From the NCBI GenBank assembly GCA_033439255.1, contig CM065878.1, positions 2,728,001 to 2,792,000 on the forward strand: a stretch of 64,000 bases of DNA, in the 5' to 3' direction. How positions within the stretch are numbered: position 1 is the stretch's first letter; the number at the start of each line of letters is the position of its first letter. Shown here one piece after another: positions 7,490 through 18,891 of the stretch. The DNA comes from Hericium rajendrae. Taxonomy: Eukaryota > Basidiomycota > Agaricomycetes > Russulales > Hericiaceae. A model generated the notes under the pieces. The model made no database searches, was not told the origin of the DNA, and saw only the letters and a program-made list of their open reading frames with translations. Both the position numbers and the translations under genes were made by a program.

Positions 7490-10400
7490 GCAGACACCGT
7501 GGTGGATTTTCCTGGAGACTGGGGAAGAAAAAGGTGCTGAACATTAGTATATACCTTGCCGCCGCAGGTGGGCAGGCAGTGAACAGTGATCAGGTGGTAT
7601 GTGAGATCACGAAGACTGCCATGGGCACGGATGCCGCATAAGGGAACGGGGCACTGCAGAAGGGCGGGGTGGGATGTGAGGTGTTGTTCGAGATGGGATT
7701 TGAAAGAGGCAGCATCGTCCCATCTGAAGGGTTTATAGGAAATGAGCGACCTACACAAGTGGATATGCACTGTTTCATCCTTTGCGAGAAGGAGATGGGT
7801 TCATCGAAAACACAATATGGGCAGAAGATGGGAGACATGGCAAGGGCAGGAAGGACCTCCCCATAGAACTCAGGAAGGAGGCCATGGAAACCTTGACAGA
7901 GATCGTACTCAATAGCATTATCCATGGGCAGAAGAAAGGCGATACCGATGGGTTGGATGTCGATGTCCTGAGCACGGGAGGAAAAGGGCCCGAACAGTTC
8001 ACCATAATGGTGTGCGCAGTGGTCGTCCCATTGGAAACCGTGGTAGTCATCGGTCCTGAGGGATGACGTGCAGAAAAAGAAAGTGTGCGATACAGAGGGA
8101 CGCACCATTCGTGGCAGAGGTAACAGTAATGGGATGTTATCATGGTTTGGACATTGAGGGCGTGCACTTCAGAGAAGTGGTGCTCCCAACTCTTGCAGTC
8201 AGTTTCTTCACAGGGTGAACTGCCATCGAGACGCCACTGACAGGCCGGTCCCTCCTGTGCCAGATCGCAGTTCAAGGTCTGGAGGTGTGCATTTTGGATA
8301 TGTGAAACAAATGCATGACGAGAGGGCCAGAGGGTATCAGAGAGAGTGCAGTGGAGCCACTGGCAGGTCTGGGGGTGGTACGTCTCAGTTGTAAGGGCTT
8401 GGACCTCGGTCTGGCACTGCTTTTCGAGACAGGCATGTATGTGGCATCCAACCCCACCTGTGCATTTCATGAGAGCGTCGCTGCTTGGGATGACTACATG
8501 GGAGTGTGGGAGAGTGGTGGGACTCACATGCAATGCTTTCCACACACAGGACACTTGTTGTCAGTGGTAGGACTTTCACCTGGATAGCATAGTGGGGAAG
8601 CACCGCTGGGAAGATCAAGATAGGCATGGACAGAGTCAGTCAGATTGTCAGGGGTGGAGGTCTGGGCATGGTAAAGGAGGTGATAGAGAGCATCGAGGGG
8701 ATCGGACATGGCCAGAGGGGTCTGCGCCGTGGTGCTGGTCGATGTCGCTGTCATCTGTGCATGATGGGCATGGTCGGCAAAGTGTTTCGTCCTATTTTCG
8801 GTGATCTTTTTGTGGGATTCGTAAAGCAAATGATTGTGATAGCGAGCCTGGAGGGTTTTGATGTTCGATGTGATCTCGCAAAGAGCAGCAGCCTGGACAG
8901 CAGGGGAGAGGGTATCGGGGCCTTGTTGCGGTTGAGACTTGATGAGAACGCACTTTTCCTGAAGCTAGTGTGTTGGGGTGGGTCAGGAGTGTCTTTGGCA
9001 CAGGGAAGAGGCATGTCTCACTGCACTTATTTCTTCCTGAAGCTGGAGAAAGTGGGGTTGGCCCCTCAGTGCCATGCGGTCTGCAGCGTTGAGGGTGAAA
9101 GGCGCATTGGGGTCAAGAAGGGTGGAGGAGCGAACAAGGCTCTGTCTGATGGTGTGAGCAGAGGAGTAGGCGTTGTATGGATTACGCATGCGCAATCTGG
9201 CAGTGGTGTCTGACAACTCTGCGTTGGATGCCTTGAGACCCTGCAAATCAACCGTGGATATAGAAGACTTGTAGTGTTTCTGCACAAGGGCATATTGAGC
9301 GTGGGGAGAGCAAAGGAGGTGTGGAAAAAATGTACAAAAAACATATCAGATTGGGGGCCATGGGCCATAAGGATCCTGCGCTCGTCGTCAGAAATCGAGC
9401 GAGCAAAGCACGCCACCGTGCCGTGGCAGATATCATAGGGGAGGACAGGATCTGTGGTGAAAGTTAGATTGGCAGGGGAAGGTGTCAAGAGAGGCAAGAC
9501 ATACGTGGAAATCCAGCAGCATAGGACATGGCAGTGAGCCATGTGCGAAAGGAATCATAGTGCAAGGCATGCGACGGGGAGATGGCCCACTGTCCATTGA
9601 CGCACTCCTCTGCACGGAATATGGGGTGGTCCTGCCACTCTATCTTGATGGGGAGATTGTAAGGGCAGGTTGAATGGACCTGTGGAGAGAGGATTTCCTC
9701 AATGCTGTCCACATGCTGAAAGATCGAGTCTTCCAAGGCAAGACACAGGAACGAGAACACAGGACAGGAAGCACAGTTTTCAGTGGGTTCAGCTTCAACT
9801 AGGAACGATTTGTTTCGAGATAGGTCGTCGCGGGATCCCTTCAGCAGGTCGATGGTGACAGCCATGGTGAGATGGGGATGGGCCCGATCCTCGTCATTGG
9901 GAAAGAGGTAAAAGGCACAATTTCTCCATAGGAGAGCCTGGTTGGTGCCCTGATGGCATGCACTCTCAATGATGGCGCCAATGCGCTCTGAGGACAGGGA
10001 GGCCACAGACAAGATGGAGTGCATCTGCATATGCATGCGCAAGGTGCAGAATTTGACACAATCATGCCAAATGGTGTGAAACAGGATATCGATGTCAACC
10101 TCATCACATATGCATTTCTCACATTCCGCTGTGGTGAGAGGCGTGCAGATGAGCAGATTCTTCGAGTTGATAAAGTTCTCCACGCCTTTTCTGACAGAAT
10201 GATCAATGCGGATCTGGGCATGACGTGGCCACAAGGTGAGGAATGTGTTCATGTATGACTCCAGAGTGTGTTTCTTTATGTACTCCTCAACACATCCGTG
10301 AAGGCTCAGGACAAGCCAGCATACAAAGTCTAGGATGATATCTAATGCACATATGAGCACGGGCTCAGAATGAGATGAGGGCACTGATGGAGGGAAGGGA

Positions 10401-10652
10401 CGTGGGAGCCAGGTTTGATGTCACTGGAGAGGTCAGCGACCTCTTGTGTGACCATGCCTTCGGCAATCGCATCGTGGAGAAATTCAGCCCAGTACTTTTG
10501 AATACGATCGTGGTGTTTGGTGGTGGGTACACCGATACGGGCTGCATGAATAATGCCCTTGTAGTTGGTCATGCAGAGTGTATGAATTCCTGGGTTTTCG
10601 GCCAGCCATCATTGCATGCATTCTTCACGAGAACAATTGGCAGAGCGGGCGA
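7490..10652 (-). pseudogene. DUF3435 (Crypton/captain-type) tyrosine recombinase
   Basis: On the minus strand: an N-terminal stretch (NYKGIIHAAR.. HDRIQKYWAEFL, 10,572 down to about 10,400); the large core exon (about 10,380-9,530) with the family pattern SSERIGAIIESACHQGTN, then LTMAVTIDLLKG and CPVFSFLCLAL; an exon with LPYDICHGTVA and ERRILMAHGPQS (about 9,505-9,340); an intron with donor GTACAT; an exon starting KHYKSSISTVDLQGL (the Tyr after HGPQSDMFF is the likely nucleophile); and a Cys/His-rich C-terminal part with CPVCGK and several CxxC..HxxxH motifs (about 8,830-7,490). The place where relatives have an Arg pair (Y-x-x-R-R-G) reads YDICHG, and a TGA lies between CMQ and WLAENPG near 10,612. 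All three differences are C-to-T changes at CpG, on one strand or the other. Another frame change lies near 7,765. Confidence 0.65.
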
Positions 10653-10881
10653 GCGGGCGGTCCATGATGGTGGGAGGAAAGAAGGAGGACAGTATGGGGG
10701 TGATGGTGAGAGGAGAGAAGAAATACGGTGGGGAGAGCCATTGGAGGAAGACACACTTGGGGTGCAGTGGGGGGCGGGCAGCTGGGGAGAGCCCCAGCAA
10801 CGAGGCGGGAGGCGGGATGACATCATGCGGAAATGAACAGGGCGGGAAAGTATGCGCCGGCGGGTCGTGGGAAAGTAAGCA

Positions 10882-10931
10882 CCTTTTTTGGCGCGGCCCG
10901 GGCGTTCCGCCCCCGGCCGCGCCAAAAAAGG
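10882..10931. repeat. GC-rich hairpin with 17-bp perfect arms
   Basis: CCTTTTTTGGCGCGGCC and its exact reverse complement flank a 16-base GC-rich spacer that is itself partly self-complementary. It lies between the 5' end of the DUF3435 gene and LSM1 and may mark the element end. Each arm contains TTTTGGCGCG, which also matches an E2F-type site; that reading is only a possibility. It is not a bacterial-type terminator despite the shape. Confidence 0.7.
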
Positions 10932-11135
10932 CGCCAAATCACTCGCCTTAACGACTCGGCCATATCAGCTTGTTTAGTTTTTGCATACCAAAATACTACA
11001 ATAAGCTCTCGTCTTGAGACTCGACCATATCAGATTTCACGAATCACTCTGCCCCGACTCGGACGCCGCAGCGGGCGCGTGCCGAAACTTGACCTTTCCA
11101 CTATCCGCCCGCCTGAGGGCAACCTCCCCAACACG

Positions 11136-11761
11136 ATGGATTCACTCATCCCATTCACAACGTCCGGGTCCCTTGTTGATTGTGTGGACAGTACGTCTGC
11201 CGACCCTGTTGCGCAACCCTCCAAACGTGAAGGCTGAGACTGCCGTCGTCCCTCCCCACCCACCCCACCGCTGCGTCTCTGTTGCACATGTAACCAGGAA
11301 AGATGCTCGTAGTTCTTCGGGACGGCAGGAAACTCCATGGCGTGCTGCGCTCTTACGACCAGTTTGGTGCGTCCGCCGGTGGCAAGCGTTCTGCGTCGAA
11401 TGTTTCGTGACACAGATTCTGCAGCGAACCTTGTGCTCGAAGATACGGTCGAACGGATCTATTCAGGAAACGCCTTCGCCGAGAAGTGGTGTGGCCTGTT
11501 CCTGATTCGGGGGGAGAATGTTGTTTTGCTCGGAGAGATTGTGAGTCTTCGTATGCGAGGGGCTTGGGTTTAGCTTGACTCGTCGCACAGGATCTGGATC
11601 AGGAGGACGAGGTTCCACTACGACAAGTGGACTATAACTTGCTCGACAGCCACCATCGACAGGAGATCGCCAACAAAAAGCAGCGAGACGAGTTGAAGGC
11701 GAAGGTGTTGTTCGAGCAGAAGGGATTTTGCAAGGAAGGCGGGGAGGGCGACGGCTACTGA
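11136..11761 (+). CDS. LSM1: Sm-like protein Lsm1
   Basis: Four exons (11,136-11,190; 11,298-11,366; 11,425-11,540; 11,591-11,761) join in frame to 136 residues. The Sm1 motif runs from about residue 12 to 45 (SLVDCVDRKMLVVLRDGRKL, then HGVLRSYDQFANLVL) and the Sm2 part contains GLFLIRGENVVLLGEI. The C-terminal tail (LLDSHHRQEIANKKQRDELK) is the long helix typical of Lsm1. In the family, Lsm1 joins Lsm2-7 and Pat1 in a cytoplasmic ring that binds the 3' end of deadenylated mRNA and promotes decapping in P-bodies. All introns have GT..AG borders and the start is the first ATG before the Sm fold. It is convergent with the SPP1-like gene, with about 280 bases between the stops. Confidence 0.93.
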
Positions 11762-12043
11762 TTTTCTGCTCTACTCTATTCCACTGTCTTATTCGGTAGC
11801 AGCTCTTTGGCAGATTCATCACGCCTTAAGAGCAGGACATACGAGTCACCAGGACGTTGTGTGTATCTAGGCTAATTTTACAGATTGAAGTCCCTGTACG
11901 CCCGCGTGGTTTGACTAAGGCAAGTTGAATTATGGAATGCTAAACATCGACAACAAAGCAGCGTGAAGACGAAACGAACGAAAGCACAATTAGCGTAACG
12001 AGAGGGAGGAAAACAGAATTACGATATTGATACACTTGTAGGT

Positions 12044-15000
12044 CTAAGTAACTGCAGACTTCCTTTTCTTGCCCTTCTTCAAAGTCGCCGTTCGGCTTTG
12101 TCTTCGCCTGTCCATTGGGCGCCGGTCTTTCGGCGGAGTTGTTTTCTGGGGCACTGTAGTGGACGTATCGTTGAAGGACGCGATTCGGGCTTTGGGATCG
12201 AGGATGTCCTCGATGCGCTTCCGGATCTCGCGCTCGCGGGTGGTGAGCTTCTGTAACGCTTGGCCTTTCATCTCCTTTTCATATTCGACTTCTGCAAGAC
12301 GGAGCTTCTGCCAACTGCAAACCGTATCAAAACGTGTTGTCTCGCTATAGAATATTGTTAGACTTACCCAGCATGTCTGTTGCACTTCTTCTTTCCAGTA
12401 CACCACCACTCGCCCTCATTCGTACTATCCACTTGCATGGAATCCTGCCGGTTATGACCGCCCTCATAGCTCTCGAGGACACCAGCCCCGAACTCCGCTA
12501 CATCCTCTTCACCAAAGCAGAGCCGCTGATCCCACCCGCACTCGTCTACCCCGTCCGATCGCCGAGCAGCATGCTCCGTGACCTTCTCCCGCCACAGCAC
12601 AACGTCCATCTCCTTCTTCACCGCCTCGCGCTTCTGCACCACCTCATCCAGCTTCGCATGGAGCCGCTCCAGCTCTCGGTCCCTCTTCGACTTTGCAGGC
12701 TTCACGATGCCTGGGACTGGACCACAATCACGACGATCCGAGCCCTTGGTGCTATCTCCGTCGACGTCCATCGCTGTCTGCTCCTCGCGCAAGCTCAGCC
12801 GAGACAGCCACGCCCTCTCGCTTCTCTGCATTCTTGACGCTCTCCCATAAGCGCTCTTTGTCACCGCCCTCTTCCGCCCAGTAGTTGATGCGCATGCGCA
12901 TGTACTTGACGCCACACTCGTCGGAGCAGTACTTCGAGAAGGCGCCGCGAGACGGCTTGTGGCAGGCTTCGGGAGACGCAGGGTTTCGCTGCTTCAGGCC
13001 AAAGAGGCAACGGCGCTTCCACGTCGTGCGCAGGGACAGGCCAGGATTTTCTGCAAGATTTCATGCATCAGCATTGTGCGTGCAGGTAGTCGGCGTGAGA
13101 CATACTCTTGATGCAAGGCGGACATATAAACTGATCCACCAAGTCAATCTCCAAGTCTGGCATATGGACACATGAAGTGTGATACCACTCGTCACAACTA
13201 AGCAGTCCATTGTAAGATGAGTTGATGACTATAGAAGCCGAACAGAAGAACGCGTACCGATCGCAGGCAATCATCACCCGGTCTTCATCGTAGTGCGTCT
13301 TGCATATGCAGTAAAGCTTATCCTCCGCCTCATCCTCGTCCTCGTCGGCAGTAGCCGCCTCCTTGTCCTTATTGTCCTGCTCCGCCTCTGGACCGACAGA
13401 TCCAGGGGGCATGACAGATGCAGATCGAGACCGGGCGGACGCAGCGGTTTTCTTAACAGCCGCCGTGGTCCCTGCCGGAAAGGGCGAACCCTTCTTCCCT
13501 TTAGCAGCAGGGCCCGCCCCGTCTTTATCTTTGATGACCTTGGCCTTGGACTTGGCTGCCCCAGTCGCTTTCGGCTTTCTTCGACGATTGACTCTGTTTC
13601 GACTGGCTCTGCTTTGGCTTCGCAGCCGCCTATTCAAGCCAGATTCAACGAAAAGAACGCATACATAAATACAAATAAACTAACCTTCTTCTTGGATGGT
13701 ACTGCTGGACGGTCCTCAGCCTTCGGAGTCCCAGTGCGATCGCTCATGGCGTCCATATCCTTGACCATCGGCGTGGTAGGCGGCGGAGGCATCGACTCAC
13801 GCTCAGATTTAACGAGAGCAGCCGACACGGCCCTTGACGGAAGCGACGGATGCGCCGTAGCAGGGGGAAAGGATGGCAACGCGCCAACATCCTGCTTCGC
13901 AGACGAGTGACGTATGGTGCTCGACGTCGATGCAACGTTGGGGGTGGCCTTCGGCACTCTAGCCTGTTGGGATTTCTCGCGAGGCCGAGAAGGCGCAGAA
14001 GAGCGCGAAGAAGTATCGCCCACAAGGCTGAGCAGTTCGTCGTCCACGTCTGTAGCTGTGTTAAACACCACTTCCGTCCGACGGTCGACCGGCGGCGTAT
14101 CGACAGCTGCAGCCTCCTCAAGTTCCCGCGCGATTTCCCCGTCCACATCGACGTCCATCGCGTTTGGCTCCGGGACAACGCCGGCGACCTCCTCGAGCTC
14201 CTGCTCGAGGGTGGGAGTCTGTACTGGTGCAACCACCTCCGGGCGTGCAGGGCTCGGAGCGCGCACGGAAGTTGTGTGAACCGGGGAACAGGCCGGTGTT
14301 GGCGCTCGAGGTGTTGGGTCAGAGACCCCGTCCATACGATGTTCCGTTGGCAAGGCAGCTGCCGGAGGTGGAGTAGCGTCCGGCAGAGGTTGACGGGAAG
14401 GAGATTCATGACGATGGGTGGGCGGGGAGGGACGTGGAGATACTTCTGGCGAAATTGGCCTGCGAGAAGTAGACTCTGCAACTTGGACAGGCTTGATCTC
14501 AGCTGTAGTCGCTGGTGAGGGTACTGGTGGTGATCGCTCCTCAGACTTCGGCGTCCGGGACGACGACACGAACGCGTCGACGTCATCCGTCTTCTGCGGC
14601 TGGGGTTCTCCTCTATCTTCAGACGCCGATCCTGACCGTGTATGGGGATTGGTAAGAGGAGCCAATTCTTCTAACCATTCCTTCCTCTGTACTTGCACCG
14701 GACTGGCAGCTACCAGGGTCTCGATCTTCGGCGGCATCACAGAGGGACGATGTGTTTCAGGAGATGGTCGTGAATTTGCATATGGTGAACTTTGCGCTGC
14801 GTGTATGCTCTCGTTCCCAGAATGAGAACCCGACCTACGTCGACGCTTCGGCGGTCGCGGATCCGCCCCCATATCCAACCTTCCTGTGACCTCCCCTGCA
14901 CCACGCGGTTCAAACACGTGCGACGTGATGGGCGACACCGACGGCGAATGGTGGGCATGCCTTGGAGCTAGTGTTTGAGCGGGAGCTGGATCGAGTGGTC

Positions 15001-16069
15001 TATAGGGAACATCAGGGCTTCGACTCGAACTGGAACGAAATCCCTCTGTCCTCCGCTCGCTCGTGAATGCCCCTTCACTACTCATTCGCCTACGCTCTTC
15101 GGTTGCAGCCTGAACCAATGCCTCCAGGCCACCTAAGGGAGACTGCATAGAGGGAGAAACAGGGTTGAGCAATGAGCTGGGGAAAGTCGACATGGATATA
15201 GGGATGGAGCGCGACAGGGTCGGTGAAAATGCTGAGGATGTTGGAGGGCTTGACTCAGGGGGTGCCGAGGGGCGACGATATTGAGGCGAAGGTGACGACT
15301 GATACGGTATTGGCTGAGGTGGTGGTGCCATTGGCGACGGGGAATGGTAGTGATTGAGTGGTGAGGCTGAGGGGCGTTGGGGAAAATATAAAGGGGACGG
15401 GTTTGTTTGGAGTAGAGGAATATTGGCTACCGGTCGTCCAATTGGTGAATGGGGAGTATGGGTTCGATGTGAGTGCGTTGGCGAGTGAGGATGAGGCGGT
15501 AGGTGTCGAGATGGTGAAAGGTGTTCTGACTGGGACGGGGAAGGGAAAAGTCGGTGGTGCGGACTGGGGAGGAAAGGTATTGGTTGATGTCGAGGTAGGT
15601 CGAGACGACCCTGTCGCTCTGCAGCTAGCGGGTCAAACGCGTCGACGCGATGGCTGACCAATGGTTGAGTGGAGATGGTGATCACAGGCTCCTCTCTGTT
15701 CTTCCCGTGCCTTGAATAAACACTTTGTCTGTCCAACGAATATTGAGCAGCCTGTAGCTGATCGGGAGGCGGCGTGCGGCGGCGGAGAGTCGTGCTCTGG
15801 AGAGACAAGGGAAGGAAGTCGCGGACCGACTCGCGCTTCTGATACAAATTGGAGGACGAGGCGCTTAGCTGCTCGCGCTCAGGGCGGTACTGGTCGTGAC
15901 GGTCGTGACGAGGGCGCAAAAGATGTGGAGCAAGGATGACAGTGTCAGTGTCGGGAGCGAGAAGCGATTTAGGAGGCGAGGGAACGGGTGACGACCGTGT
16001 GGCTGAAGATGAGGGCGGGGAGTCATCGTCGCACAGTAGCGAGGAGATAGCGAGGCGGCGCCCCGCCAT
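12044..16069 (-). CDS. PHD-finger protein, Spp1/CXXC1 type (COMPASS subunit)
   Basis: Exon 1 (16,069 to about 13,684) encodes about 795 residues, Pro/Ser/Arg-rich and probably disordered, starting MAGRRLAISSLL. Next come a basic linker and a PHD finger: YCICKTHYDEDRVMIACDR is joined through a short intron to CDEWYHTSCVHMPDLEIDLV and FICPPCIK. Then a Cys-rich segment (KRRCLFGLKQRNPASPEAC, YCSDECGVKYMRMRINYWAE), a coiled coil (DRELERLHAKLDEVVQKREA) and the end motif CTGKKKCNRHAGWQKLRLAE. This order matches Spp1/CFP1, which reads H3K4 methylation in the Set1 complex. Two joins do not resolve cleanly: the exon 1/2 boundary (13,684 to about 13,580) is out of phase with the best acceptor, and the frame changes between AEKREGVAV and EEQTAMDVDGD near 12,790-12,840. 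The long N-terminal extension is much larger than in yeast Spp1. Confidence 0.85.
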
Positions 16070-16282
16070 GGCGAGGAGGACTCCACGGGAGCCGGGGCTG
16101 GTGGTTGCGACGGCGACGATGTCGGAGACGGCGTCGAGGATGGGGGAGGAGGAGAAGAGAGCACTGGTCTGAGTCCGAAGGCATCGACGGTGAAAGAGGA
16201 GACGCGCGTGACTTGGTGTCCCTCGCTCAATCTCTCCCCAGTGTCCCGCTGCCCTCCTGCCAGCCTGTCCTCAGCGTCTCTG

Positions 16283-16500
16283 CCGTCATTTCCACTTGAC
16301 TGTTATCACTGCGTCAAAACCTATCCTTGGACCATCACCTGGCCCCTCTGTCCATATGCGCATATGCTGTACAGCATCCTCTTCGAGCCTCTCAGGTTCC
16401 GGATCATCCTTTAGATAGAAGCTCTCGATCATCTTCGTCATATCCATCCCCACGCGCCTCGCGATGCCGAAGGCTTCCATGCGAGATGCCTCATGACGAC
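16283..16500 (-). CDS. Unrecognised ORF, probable last exon
   Basis: A minus-strand frame reading EAFGIARRVGMDMTKMIESF, then YLKDDPEPERLEEDAVQHMR and ending DAVITVKWK before TGA has the composition of real protein. It opens at a possible acceptor (CATGAG|GCATCT). Upstream minus-strand pieces (16,796-16,710, QKHLDDDLPAFRGLVRVEDL) also look coding but no clean join or start was found, so the gene may be broken or my exon borders wrong. Family not recognised. It lies between the SPP1-like gene and the STM1-like gene. Confidence 0.3.
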
Positions 16501-17102
16501 GCCACACGAATGATTATCACACAGTGCAGACTTTGCAAACAGATGTAACATTAACGAGCGTGGAATGGTAAAACATGTACAACGGGACATTGCGACACAA
16601 CCCACACGGTAACCACGAAGAGTCAACCGCTGAGATAGATCCCAGCTTGCGCACGAGCGCGCCGCACCCAAGTCCCATCGTTCACAACCCGAAGGTCTTC
16701 GTACTCTCCAGCCTACTAGACGGTCTCAAGGTCCTCGACCCGCACCAGTCCTCGAAAGGCGGGCAAGTCATCGTCGAGATGCTTTTGCGAGGCTAAGAGA
16801 AGGAGTCAGTGAGGGCGCCTAGACTCGAGGAGAACACGAGCACACACCTGTGGTTTTTGCGTTAAGGAAAGAAAAAGCGCTGCAGGCCTTTTATAATTTT
16901 GAGCGCGGGAGAGAACTGTACAGCTGGAGGGAGTGGCTTGACGAGACCCCTAAAAGGGGTGGACGGGGTCCGGTACCGACGCTTGGGGCGCTGGAGACTG
17001 AAGTGATTGCGTTTTCAGCTCGTTCGCGACAACGCTCATTCATCGAAAAGATCTCCGTCAAAAGTCATCTACTGACTGTTCGTGATCAGGGCCCCGTCAA
17101 AC

Positions 17103-18542
17103 ATGTCGGTGGCCACAAAAAACCCTTTCGCCATTCTGGAAGGTATGTCCATCCCGTCTTTTCCCATTCTCCACCAATACCACCTTTATTCTCGAGAAAT
17201 TGGCGCTTTTTCTCCTACTTCCCTGACTCCATTTTGTGCCAATATTCACGTCAATATCTGACGCTCATTTATTTTACAGACGATTCGTCTCGTCCTTCCA
17301 CACCGGCTCCCGCTGCTAAGAAGACGGATGCCCCTGCTGCTACGACTGCTCCTGCCTCCCGCGGTGCTCCCAAATCCAGAGGGTCCCGCCGCGCGAGGTG
17401 GAAGGTACTATCAGCGGGGCGGTAAGGCTCCCAGGGAGGGCCAGGAGGCAGGTGCTGAGGAGGCTCCGGCCGATGGCGAGAAGAAGAAGTGTGAGTATAC
17501 AACGATCGTCTTTTCTAGAGGGTATATGTTGACTTGAACGTTGATCGCGCAGTCGAAGGCGAGGGCCGTGGACGGGGCCGTGGCAGGGGCCGTGGTGGTC
17601 GTGGAGGCGATCGCGGTGGTCGTGGTCGTCCCTTCGACAGGCACAGTGCAACGGGCAAGACGTACGTCGCCGCACTCTAGCTCTCAGTCAGCAGGAATTA
17701 ACTTCGTCTGAACAGCGATTCGGATAAGAAAGTCCACCAATCTTGGGGTGGCGACGACGGTACCACCGAGCTGAAGGCCGAGGAGGCCGCCGGTGCCGAC
17801 GCGCAGGCCGAGGTCGCCAACAACGACTGGGCTGGCACCCCCACTGCGGAGGCTGACCCGTGGGCCACCCCCGCAGGCGCTGAGACAGAGGCCGCCCCTG
17901 TTGCCGCAGAGGGCGACAATGCTGGCGAAGGTCGCAGGGGCCGCGAGGGCCGCGAGGGCCGCGAGCGGGAGCCCGAGGAGGAGGACAACACACTCACCTT
18001 GGACCAGTACCTCGCTCAGCAGCGCGAGAGCGAGGCTGCTGCCATTCCCAAGCTGGAGGGTGTCAGGGCCGCCAACGAGGGCGATGATTCCATCTTCAAG
18101 GATGCTGTTCAGCACCAGAAGAAGACCGAAGAGGATGACGCATACTTCGTTGGCAAGGTATGACAGCGTTTGGTCATCTTTAGTGCTTTCCCGAGTCTTA
18201 CTCCTTTTACTGTTTCAGACCAAGAGCGCGCACAAGACGCGCTCCAAGAAGGAGGAGAAAGTCTTCATCGAGATCGATGCGCGTTTCGAGCGCCCGAGCC
18301 GTGGTGGTCGCGGACGCGGCGGCGAGCGTGGCGGCCGTGGCACTGGCGAGCGTGGCCGTGGTGCCCGCGGTGGTCGCGGCGCCAGGCCGCCCCGCACGAA
18401 CGGCGCTACACCGGCCGTCAAATTCGACGACGAGACGGCCTTCCCTCCCTCTCGTAGGAGGCCGAACAACTCTCATGACCTGGTGCTCAAGTGGATTGGG
18501 TTAGGGCGCCAGGCTGAATCTCAATGCCAAAACCTGTCGTGA
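17103..18542 (+). CDS. STM1: Stm1/SERBP1-like ribosome-associated RNA-binding protein
   Basis: Five exons (17,103-17,142; 17,280-17,490; 17,553-17,661; 17,716-18,157; 18,219-18,542). It starts MSVATKNPFAILEDDSSRP (the Stm1 N-terminal motif), followed by Ala/Pro-rich sequence, RGG repeats, the HABP4/SERBP1 signature RPFDRHSATGKT-DSDKK with HQSWGG, an acidic region, TLDQYLAQQRESEAAAIPKL and a C-terminal RGG tail. Family members clamp the mRNA channel of idle 80S ribosomes. Exon 2 is 211 bases, one more than the phases allow: the frame runs well to GAPKSRG and then needs the next frame for AARGGRYYQRGGKAP, with an extra G near 17,380-17,395 the likely cause. At the 3' end FDDETAFP runs into a 24-residue extension, whereas a shift of one base would give the usual short FPSLS ending; that could also be an indel. 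Confidence 0.85.
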
Positions 18543-18891
18543 TTGTACGGTAATGCTGTACTGCGTCTTCGTGTCTTGTTGTTATGACGAGTTGTGTGCA
18601 TAATCTACATATCCTTTCTTCCTCCCTTATAACTTTGTTTCGCCCATCTGCTCGACTGCTGTATGTTTGCTATGCACTACTGAATCAAAAACATGAATCT
18701 CTTTCGACTCACATGAAATTTGCCGCAAGATGAGCTTTCTACATAAGCCGATCGAGATGCGATTTCGCGGTGCAATCGCGGTGTATCTGATGGGGCTCTT
18801 CGGAGCGGAGTCGAGCACAGCCACTGGACCTGGAAATTCCCGTCGACGGATATAGAGACCAGTCTTAGCCTAGATCAAGAACATTAGAGCC

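Larger units (their letters stand above)
6130..10960 (-). mobile_element. Decayed DUF3435 tyrosine-recombinase transposon
   Basis: About 4.8 kb of minus-strand coding sequence covers most of this block. It encodes one long spliced DUF3435-type recombinase (about 10,650-7,490) followed by a small acidic two-exon ORF (6,903-6,489). The left edge adjoins an AGCTAT array; the right edge is placed near the GC-rich hairpin at 10,882-10,931, just before LSM1. No clear terminal inverted repeat or target duplication was found, in keeping with Crypton-type elements that move by site-specific recombination. The coding region is broken by at least one stop and one or two frame changes. DUF3435 recombinases are common in fungi and include the captains of ascomycete Starships; no cargo genes are seen here. 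Confidence 0.65.

Noticed and set aside
6130-10960. A Starship-type giant cargo element
   Set aside because: The recombinase is of the right superfamily, but there is no cargo; normal host genes start within 200 bases of its right edge, and Starships are known from ascomycetes.
13850-14518. Plus-strand ORFs opposite the SPP1-like first exon
   Set aside because: Shadows of a long GC-rich disordered exon; no exon or family evidence.
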